A stretch of 64,000 bases of DNA, taken from the NCBI GenBank assembly GCA_934636265.1, contig CAKUAD010000002.1:1-64000 (forward strand), given 5' to 3'. The translations under genes were made by a program, and so were the position numbers. Shown piece by piece: positions 57,641-64,000 of the stretch. Under the pieces are notes generated by a model. The model made no database searches and was not told where the DNA came from. It saw only the letters and a list, made by a program, of their open reading frames with translations. Origin of the DNA: an uncultured Flavobacterium sp. (GTDB taxonomy: Bacteria; Bacteroidota; Bacteroidia; Flavobacteriales; Flavobacteriaceae). Position 1 is the stretch's first letter; each line of letters opens with the position of its first letter.

Positions 57641-60600
57641 ATGTATATCATTTTCGATACCGAAACCACCGGCTTGCCCCGGCGTTACGATGCCCCCGTT
57701 ACCGACACTTCCAACTGGCCGCGATGCGTTCAGATTGCATGGCAAATCCACGACGATATGGGTCGCTTGGTGTCACATGAAGACTACCTGATCAAGCCGG
57801 ATGGATTCAACATTCCGTATGATGCCGAAAGGGTTCACGGAATCTCGACCGAACTTGCCATCGAACAGGGAATTCCGCTGGCTGATATGCTTGAAAAATT
57901 CAATGCTGCACTTTCCAGATGTAAGTTTGTCGTTGGCCAAAACGTGAGCTTTGACCTCAATGTGATGGGATGTGAATTCCACAGGCTGGGTGTCAGCACG
58001 CCGCTTTTGTCGATGCCGGTTTTGGATACTTGTACCGAGGTGACGGCCGGCTTGCTTCAGATTCCGGGCGGACGGGGAGGAAAGTTCAAACTCCCGACGC
58101 TTACCGAACTTCACCAATATCTGTTTAACGAACCCTTTGACGAAGCCCACAACGCCACCGCCGACGTCGAGGCTACTACCCGTTGCTTTTTGGAATTGTT
58201 GCGTCGGGAGGTTTTCACCAAAAAAGAACTGGCCAGCAACGAAAACTATCTGGTGGAGTTTCGCACGGCCAACCCTGATCCCATCCGCCGCATCGGCCTT
58301 AAGCACATCAACCTCAAACAGGCTTCGGAGGCTTTGCGACCAAAAGCCGCCACACCCGAGGCTCCCGCTACCACGCACGCGCCCACTACCGGCGAGAACT
58401 TTGTCCATCTGCATAACCACACACAATTTTCAGTCCTGCAATCTACCATCAGCGTTTCGGATCTGGTAAAAGCGGCGGTAAAAAATAAGATGCCTGCTGT
58501 TGCCATGACCGATCACGCCAACCTGATGGGCGCTTTTTTGTTTGTGCGCGAGGCAATGAACCACAACAAGGCCGCCAAAGCCCGGATTCAGGCAGCTATT
58601 GACAACGGCGAGCAACCCGATGAGAAATTGCTGACGCCCATCATCGGCTGCGAATTTTACGTTTGCGACGACCACAAGGACAAGACCCGAAAGGACAATG
58701 GCTACCAGATCGTGTTTTTGGCCAAGAACAAAAACGGCTATCACAACCTGGCCAAAATGTCGTCGATTGCCTACACAGAGGGGTTCTACTATGTTCCGCG
58801 GATTGACCGCAAAGTCATCCAGCAATACAAGGATGATTTGATCGTGCTCTCGGGAAATCTTTACGGAGAGGTTCCCAACAAACTGCTCAATATTGGCGAG
58901 AACCAGGCCGAGGAAGCGCTTTTGTGGTGGAAAAATCTCTTTGGCCAGGACTTCTACATCGAACTCATGCGCCACAATCAGGAAGATGAGAACCGCGTCA
59001 ACGAGGCGCTGGTAAGTCTGGCTCGGAAACATCAGGTAAAACTCGTGGCCACCAACAACACCTACTATATCGACAAGGAAAGTTCGCGCGCCCATGACAT
59101 TTTGTTGTGCGTCCGCGACGGCGAAAAAATATCAACTCCCATAGGGCGTGGCCGCGGTTACCGATACGGACTGCCCAATCAGGAGTACTACTTTAAATCG
59201 GGCGAGGAAATGGCCCGCATTTTTTCTGATCTTCCGGAGGCCATTGCCAACGTGGATGAGGTTGTGGCTAAAATTGAAAGTTATGAATTGAGCCGCGAGG
59301 TGCTGCTGCCAAAGTTTGACATCCCGGATGAGTTTGTCGTTGCGCAGGATGCTGAGGACGGCGGAAAGCGCGGCGAGAATGCCTATCTGCGCCACCTGAC
59401 TTATGAAGGCGCGCGTCGCCGGTACGGACAGGAGCTTGGTGCCGATGTGATCGAACGTATCGACTTTGAGTTACTTACCATCGAGAATTCCGGCTATCCC
59501 GGCTACTTTTTGATCGTACAGGATTTTATTGCGGCTGCGAGACGTATGGGCGTTTCAGTAGGTCCCGGACGCGGATCGGCCGCCGGATCGGTGGTGGCTT
59601 ATTGCTTGGGCATCACGAACATCGATCCACTGAAATACAACCTGCTTTTTGAGAGATTTTTGAATCCTGACCGGGTGTCGCTTCCGGATATTGATATAGA
59701 TTTTGACGACGAAGGCCGTGGCAGTGTCATGGATTACGTCATTAAAAAATACGGCTCAAAGCAGGTGGCGCAAATCATTACCTATGGTACCATGGCCGCC
59801 AAATCGTCGATAAAGGACACGGCAAGGGTGCTCGACCTTCCGCTTTTTGAAGCTGAAAGAATCTCGAAAATGATTCCTGGTACGCTGTCGTTGTCAAAGA
59901 TTTTCGCGCTGGACAAACAAAAGCTCAAATCGGCTTTAAGGCAGGACGAGTTTGAAAGGGTTCAGGAACTCATCAGCCTTTGCGACGGAGAAGACCTGAG
60001 CGCCACCACGATCCAGCAGGCCAAAACGCTTGAAGGTACGTTGCGCAACACCGGAATCCACGCATGCGGTGTAATCATCACGCCCGATGATATCACCAAG
60101 TTTGTTCCGGTATCCACCGCCAAGGATTCAGATCTTTACGTGACGCAGTTTGATAACTCGGTAGTGGAAAGTGCCGGATTGCTCAAGATGGACTTTCTTG
60201 GACTCAAAACCCTTACGCTGATCAAGGACACGGTAAAACTGGTAAAATACCGCAGCGGTATCGACCTCAATCCCGATGAATTCCCCATTGACGATGCCAA
60301 AACCTACGAGCTTTTCCAGCGTGGCGAAACCGTCGGGATTTTCCAGTATGAATCGCCCGGGATGCAAAAGTACATGAAAGAGCTCAAGCCTACGGTTTTT
60401 GGCGACCTGATTGCGATGAACGCCTTGTATCGCCCGGGGCCGATTGCATATATTCCGAGTTTTATTGCGCGCAAAAACGGTCAGGAACCCATCACCTATG
60501 ATCTGGAAGCCTGCGAGGAATTGCTCAAAGACACCTACGGCATTACGGTTTATCAGGAGCAGGTAATGCTTTTGTCGCAAAAACTGGCCAACTTTTCTAA

Positions 60601-62140
60601 GGGTGATGCCGACGTGCTGCGAAAGGCGATGGGTAAAAAGCAGCGCGACGTCCTGGACAAGATGAAGCCCAAATTCATTGATCAGGCGGCGGCCAACGGA
60701 CACGATCCGGCCATCCTGGAAAAAATCTGGAAAGACTGGGAAGCTTTTGCCGAATACGCCTTTAACAAATCGCACTCTACCTGCTATGCGTGGGTAGCGT
60801 ACCAAACGGCGTATCTCAAGGCTAATTATCCTGCCGAATACATGGCAGCCGTGCTCTCCAACAACATGAACGACATCAAACAGGTAACGTTCTTTATGGA
60901 AGAATGCCGACGCATGGGCTTAAAAGTGCTCGGCCCGGACATCAACGAATCATTTTACAAGTTTACCGTAAACGCCGATTACGCCATTCGCTTTGGAATG
61001 GGCGCGATCAAGGGCGTGGGCAGCGGCGCCGTTCAAACCATTGTCGAGAATAGAAAAACGGGTAAATTCAAATCCATATTTGATGTTGCCAAACGCATCG
61101 ATTTGCGTGCGGCCAACAAAAAAGCGTTTGAAAATCTAGCATTGGCCGGTGCATTTGATTCATTTGCCGACACGCATCGGGCGCAATATTTTCATGCCGA
61201 GGCCGACAATGTCACTTTTTTGGAAAAGGCCATCCGCTATGGAGCCAAGGCGCAGGAAAACGAAAATTCATCGCAGGTGAGTCTTTTTGGCGAGGCCAGC
61301 GATGTGCAGATTCCCGAGCCGCAGGTTCCGCCGTGCGAGGAGTGGAGTACCATGGAAAAGCTAGCCCGCGAGCGTGAAGTGGTGGGCATCTACATCTCGG
61401 GGCATCCGCTGGATGATTTCCGATACGAAATCGGGAATTTTTGCAACGTAAGGCTTGACGACCTCAAGCGCCTGGATATGTACGTCAACAAAGTCGTCAC
61501 CTTTGCAGGCATTGTCACCTCGGTACAGTTTAGGGTAGGCAAGAACAACAAAGAGTGGGGAAGTTTTGTCCTGGAAGGATTTGACGAGGCGCACGAATTC
61601 CGGATGTTTGACGAAGATTTCCTCAAGTTCCGCCATTTTTTGGCCGTAAACCGATTTTTGTTTTTCCGGGTCAGCATCCGCGAAGGCTGGGTCAACAAAG
61701 AAACCGGCAAGCGATCAGAGCCGCGCATGCAATATCAGGACGTGAGGCAGTTAGGCGATGTGATGTCGCAACTGGTTAAAAAACTGACACTCAACGTGGA
61801 TATCAAAAATGTCGGCGCCAACCTTGTCCAGCTTTTGCAACAGATATTCCACAGCCATCCGGGCGAAACGCCTGTCAGTTTTGAAATTGACGAACGCGTG
61901 CTGCTTGAAACCAAATTGTCTGCACCTTCGGTAGCAATTGACCCCGTCAACCCTGATCTTGAAGACATTCCCGATGCGCCGGATGCTGAACCGGATATTG
62001 AAGCGTTGGCTCCCGAGCCGGTTGAGGAGTTTAAAATCGTGACGCGACTGGGTATGTCGAGCCGCAGGGTAAGGGTTAGGGTAGACGCCGAACTGCTGCA
62101 ATCACTGGAACGGGCGCAGATAAGGTTTAAACTGAACTAG
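57641..62140 (+). CDS. dnaE: DNA polymerase III alpha subunit with fused N-terminal 3'-5' exonuclease domain
   Basis: The 1499-residue protein is longer than E. coli DnaE (1160). Residues 1-190 form a DnaQ-like proofreading domain (FDTETTG with Asp6 and Glu8; GQNVSFDLNVM; HNATADVEAT, completing a DEDDh site). After a Pro/Ala linker, the PHP domain starts at about 252 (VHLHNHTQFSVLQ, MTDHANLMGAF). The polymerase palm follows (VGPGRGSAAGSVV; catalytic Asp cluster LPDIDIDFDDEGRG at about 683-696), then fingers, HhH and an OB-fold (about 1270-1370). Replicative synthesis and proofreading are thus on one chain, a form I know from Bacteroidetes. The gene is monocistronic; the ATG at 57641 gives the complete exonuclease start. 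Confidence 0.97.
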   Translation: MYIIFDTETTGLPRRYDAPVTDTSNWPRCVQIAWQIHDDMGRLVSHEDYLIKPDGFNIPYDAERVHGISTELAIEQGIPLADMLEKFNAALSRCKFVVGQNVSFDLNVMGCEFHRLGVSTPLLSMPVLDTCTEVTAGLLQIPGGRGGKFKLPTLTELHQYLFNEPFDEAHNATADVEATTRCFLELLRREVFTKKELASNENYLVEFRTANPDPIRRIGLKHINLKQASEALRPKAATPEAPATTHAPTTGENFVHLHNHTQFSVLQSTISVSDLVKAAVKNKMPAVAMTDHANLMGAFLFVREAMNHNKAAKARIQAAIDNGEQPDEKLLTPIIGCEFYVCDDHKDKTRKDNGYQIVFLAKNKNGYHNLAKMSSIAYTEGFYYVPRIDRKVIQQYKDDLIVLSGNLYGEVPNKLLNIGENQAEEALLWWKNLFGQDFYIELMRHNQEDENRVNEALVSLARKHQVKLVATNNTYYIDKESSRAHDILLCVRDGEKISTPIGRGRGYRYGLPNQEYYFKSGEEMARIFSDLPEAIANVDEVVAKIESYELSREVLLPKFDIPDEFVVAQDAEDGGKRGENAYLRHLTYEGARRRYGQELGADVIERIDFELLTIENSGYPGYFLIVQDFIAAARRMGVSVGPGRGSAAGSVVAYCLGITNIDPLKYNLLFERFLNPDRVSLPDIDIDFDDEGRGSVMDYVIKKYGSKQVAQIITYGTMAAKSSIKDTARVLDLPLFEAERISKMIPGTLSLSKIFALDKQKLKSALRQDEFERVQELISLCDGEDLSATTIQQAKTLEGTLRNTGIHACGVIITPDDITKFVPVSTAKDSDLYVTQFDNSVVESAGLLKMDFLGLKTLTLIKDTVKLVKYRSGIDLNPDEFPIDDAKTYELFQRGETVGIFQYESPGMQKYMKELKPTVFGDLIAMNALYRPGPIAYIPSFIARKNGQEPITYDLEACEELLKDTYGITVYQEQVMLLSQKLANFSKGDADVLRKAMGKKQRDVLDKMKPKFIDQAAANGHDPAILEKIWKDWEAFAEYAFNKSHSTCYAWVAYQTAYLKANYPAEYMAAVLSNNMNDIKQVTFFMEECRRMGLKVLGPDINESFYKFTVNADYAIRFGMGAIKGVGSGAVQTIVENRKTGKFKSIFDVAKRIDLRAANKKAFENLALAGAFDSFADTHRAQYFHAEADNVTFLEKAIRYGAKAQENENSSQVSLFGEASDVQIPEPQVPPCEEWSTMEKLAREREVVGIYISGHPLDDFRYEIGNFCNVRLDDLKRLDMYVNKVVTFAGIVTSVQFRVGKNNKEWGSFVLEGFDEAHEFRMFDEDFLKFRHFLAVNRFLFFRVSIREGWVNKETGKRSEPRMQYQDVRQLGDVMSQLVKKLTLNVDIKNVGANLVQLLQQIFHSHPGETPVSFEIDERVLLETKLSAPSVAIDPVNPDLEDIPDAPDAEPDIEALAPEPVEEFKIVTRLGMSSRRVRVRVDAELLQSLERAQIRFKLN

Positions 62141-62280
62141 ATAGTCATAACGGTGATTCCCGGGGGTTGGTCATCAATATTGCGCCTGTTGTTTGCGTTT
62201 TGAAAATCAAGGGATAACGCCAAGCAATAAGCGTATAGTGAAAACCGATTTTCTTAACAGCGTCTTTGGTTTTTAATCGC

Positions 62281-62288
62281 TACTTTTG
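62281..62288 (+). promoter_or_regulatory. -7 box of trxA
   Basis: TACTTTTG, 24 nt before the ATG at 62313. Confidence 0.45.
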
Positions 62289-62312
62289 CGGGACACATTA
62301 AGTTATTTTATT

Positions 62313-62630
62313 ATGGCACAGACAATCACTGACGCAAATTTTGAAGAGATAGTATTGAAATCAGACAAGCCGGTTCTGGTTGATTTTTGGGCAGCCTGGT
62401 GCGGACCTTGCCGTATGGTAGGACCGATCATCGACGAACTCAGCACTGAGTTTGAAGGTACAGCCGTTGTAGGAAAGGTTGACGTGGACGCAAACCAGGA
62501 ATTCGCCTCAAAATACGGCGTGCGCAACATCCCAACCGTGTTGGTATTTAAGAACGGTGAAGTGGTAAGCCGCCAGGTAGGTGTTTCGCCAAAGCAAACC
62601 TATGCCGACTCGCTCAAGGCAGCCATGTAA
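62313..62630 (+). CDS. trxA: thioredoxin
   Basis: The 105-residue protein is a standard thioredoxin with active-site WCGPC (29-33), DFWAAW before it, cis-Pro in NIPTVLVF and the Gly pair near GVSPKQ. It reduces protein disulfides in the cytoplasm with thioredoxin reductase. The ATG at 62313 (MAQTITD) is the family start. It has its own promoter and terminator. Confidence 0.97.
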   Translation: MAQTITDANFEEIVLKSDKPVLVDFWAAWCGPCRMVGPIIDELSTEFEGTAVVGKVDVDANQEFASKYGVRNIPTVLVFKNGEVVSRQVGVSPKQTYADSLKAAM

Positions 62631-62651
62631 TATCCCATAATTTCATATAAG

Positions 62652-62684
62652 TCCGGATTTCTACCTTGGAATCCGGATTTTTTT
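62652..62684 (+). terminator. terminator after trxA
   Basis: TCCGGATT (62652-62659) and AATCCGGA (62670-62677) with a 10-nt loop, followed by TTTTTTT. Confidence 0.85.
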
Positions 62685-64000
62685 ATGCATTTAACCTTAG
62701 TGTGAAAGTGGAGCCCTGTCCGGCCTTTGTATCGACCAAAACTTCACACCTGATAGCCGCAGCCAAATCTCGGATCAGATGAAATCCCAATCCTGAATGG
62801 ATTCCAATAACCAAGTTTTCATCGTAAAGCGCCTTGTAGTGTTCCGGGTGAATGCCTCCGCCGTTGTCGGCAATGCTGATTTGGGCGACACCACCAGTCA
62901 AAAACGCCGAGACTTTGATTTTTCCATCGGCCTTTGAGTCGACCGCTTTGAGGGAATTTCCAATCAAGTTGCGTAAAATCGCCTTCAAATAATCGGGATC
63001 GGTGCGTAAGAAAATGTTTTGCGGATTGTCAAACTCAAGTATCGCACCGGATTCATACTCAAAGTGTTTGATCAGATCGGCAAAAACCGACGACACGTTG
63101 ACGTTTTGCAAAACCGGACTGAAATGCGCCATCTGGCCCTTGCTCCACAAGAGCAAATCCTCCATGGATTCCAAGAGATTCTCGGCCGATGTGAGTGTTT
63201 GGCTTTGAATTCTTTTGGCCGATTCAGCATCCAGCAATTCCGGACTCTCCTTTTGGAGCTGTAAAAAATGAATCAGGTGGTACACCGGCCGGCGCAGGTC
63301 GTGGTTTAGAATCGCAAAAAACCGCGCCTTGAGTTTGTTGGCCTGATCCAGATGCGTATTAAGGGCAATCAGTTGCAGGTTGTGTTTTTTGCGGCTGTGG
63401 TTGTCCCGTAAAAGCAATATCCCTATCAAACCCAAAAGCCCGAGTCCGCCCAGCATAAACCACTGTTGTTTGCGGTTGTTTTTTAGTGTAATCTGGTTAA
63501 GACGGATTTTTTCGTCGCGCAGCAAAATTTCCTTTTCGCTTTCCAGGGCGGCAATTTTGTTTTTGTTCTGCTGCGAGAAAACCGAATCTTTAAGCCGCAT
63601 CGTCAGCGCCAGATTGTCATACGCCGATTGGTATTCGCCCTTCAAGTATTGCAGTCCGGCCAGATTGTGACTTTGATAAATGATGGCGTTAAGGTTTTTC
63701 TTTTTTCGGGCAAGTTCAAGCGCCCGGGTGTAATAATGCGCTGACGCCCGCAAAAGTGCGTTTTTTCCCTGCGGGAGGTCCGGATATCCCTGGGTAACCA
63801 TTGCGCTGTCACGGGCCATGATCATATAATTGTATCCAATGTTTCCGTGGTTTACGATAGACATCGTATTCTCTGGCGCCACCCGGTCCCAAATTTCCTG
63901 TGCCTGCAGCGCAATCCGGGCATATTTTACGAGGTTGTTTTCATAACAGATGGCCCAGTTGGTCAAAACCCAGGCGCGTCCGTGATCATTTCCGTCTTTT
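62683..64000 (-). CDS. sensor histidine kinase with N-terminal TPR-like region (5' part outside the window)
   Basis: The reading frame stays open to the window edge, so at least 439 residues belong to a longer protein. Visible order: TPR-like helical repeats (HYYTRALELARKKKNLNAI, GEYQSAYDNLALTMRLKDS), a coiled coil, one transmembrane helix (WFMLGGLGLLGLIGILLL), then the kinase: H box LNHDLRRP, N box LRNLIGNSLKAV, G1 IADNGGGI, G2 HSGLGFHLI. This is the TPR-TM-HisKA arrangement common in Bacteroidetes; the signal is unknown. No response regulator is next to it on the side visible here. Confidence 0.88.
   Translation of the reverse strand, partial: KDGNDHGRAWVLTNWAICYENNLVKYARIALQAQEIWDRVAPENTMSIVNHGNIGYNYMIMARDSAMVTQGYPDLPQGKNALLRASAHYYTRALELARKKKNLNAIIYQSHNLAGLQYLKGEYQSAYDNLALTMRLKDSVFSQQNKNKIAALESEKEILLRDEKIRLNQITLKNNRKQQWFMLGGLGLLGLIGILLLRDNHSRKKHNLQLIALNTHLDQANKLKARFFAILNHDLRRPVYHLIHFLQLQKESPELLDAESAKRIQSQTLTSAENLLESMEDLLLWSKGQMAHFSPVLQNVNVSSVFADLIKHFEYESGAILEFDNPQNIFLRTDPDYLKAILRNLIGNSLKAVDSKADGKIKVSAFLTGGVAQISIADNGGGIHPEHYKALYDENLVIGIHSGLGFHLIRDLAAAIRCEVLVDTKAGQGSTFTLRLNA

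Noticed and set aside
57773..58426. 217-codon minus-strand ORF and similar long antisense frames in dnaE (58430-59095, 60128-60805)
   Set aside because: They are antisense shadows of the fused exonuclease/PHP and polymerase coding sequence.
1..64000. tRNA, rRNA, insertion sequence or prophage genes
   Set aside because: I read the intergenic regions for cloverleaf-like or transposase/integrase sequence and found none I could support.

Overview
The window looks like chromosome from a member of the Bacteroidota, most likely a Flavobacteriaceae species close to Flavobacterium. Four things point there. Many genes have the Bacteroidetes -7 box TAnnTTTG, some with a TTG 17-23 nt upstream, and few have Shine-Dalgarno sequences. 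There are T9SS type A C-terminal sorting domains and surface-lipoprotein signals. The DUF families are typical of the group (DUF4271, DUF4296, DUF3098, DUF5686-like). The DnaE carries a fused N-terminal exonuclease and ribosomal protein S16 has a long tail. Most of the window is ordinary housekeeping sequence with tight, often abutting or overlapping genes. I see no rRNA, tRNA, CRISPR array, prophage or intact insertion sequence.

Layout: 0.2-5.8 kb holds a small membrane protein, a 1412-residue secreted T9SS protein and an outer-membrane barrel. 5.8-7.8 kb has a PAP2-like membrane protein and sigma-54. 8.0-8.5 kb is a 180-bp tandem repeat. 8.6-13.0 kb (minus) has a ferredoxin-NADP reductase, NifU-like and Mrp Fe-S factors, an alkyltransferase-like protein, a LysE exporter and TrmB. 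13.1-21.4 kb has a glycosyltransferase, a PhoR/PhoB-like two-component pair and, divergent from it, a frameshifted TonB-dependent receptor, a beta-helix surface lipoprotein and two T9SS-domain proteins. 21.5-33.2 kb holds a LuxE-like enzyme, tyrS, an epimerase, a GT2/dihydroorotase/DUF4296 operon, DUF4271-hemD, pckA, DUF423, a saccharopine dehydrogenase-like gene and a zinc protease. 33.2-41.5 kb is leuS, ftsX-DUF3098-uppP-truB, a thioredoxin-like gene and pyrH-frr. 41.5-54 kb has two outer-membrane or carboxypeptidase-regulatory-like proteins, a CPA2 antiporter, an MMPL/RND exporter, asnS, a 2Fe-2S ferredoxin and an acyl-CoA dehydrogenase. 54-64 kb has rpsP-rimM-trmN6, a small lipoprotein, an RRM protein, dnaE, trxA and a histidine kinase cut by the window edge.

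The most interesting non-coding content is a dispersed family of roughly 130-180 bp intergenic repeats with terminal inverted repeats (best arms TTTAACAATTACGGCAG / CTGCCGAAATTGTTAAA). I find it at five loci: 7997-8511 (three tandem copies), 36352-36482, 50251-50391 (inverted), 53866-54006 and 56271-56408. It looks like a MITE or structured-RNA family. A second family, resembling the flavobacterial structured RNA I remember as flavo-1, occurs at about 9693, 36583 and 54883.

The most interesting protein locus is 14.1-21.4 kb. A phosphate-type two-component system faces a TonB-receptor/surface-lipoprotein pair followed by secreted T9SS proteins, one of them little more than a bare sorting domain. 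This could be a regulated nutrient-acquisition system, but the receptor reads as frameshifted near its C-terminus. Five genes have their -7 box exactly 4 nt before the start codon, which would predict leaderless mRNAs.
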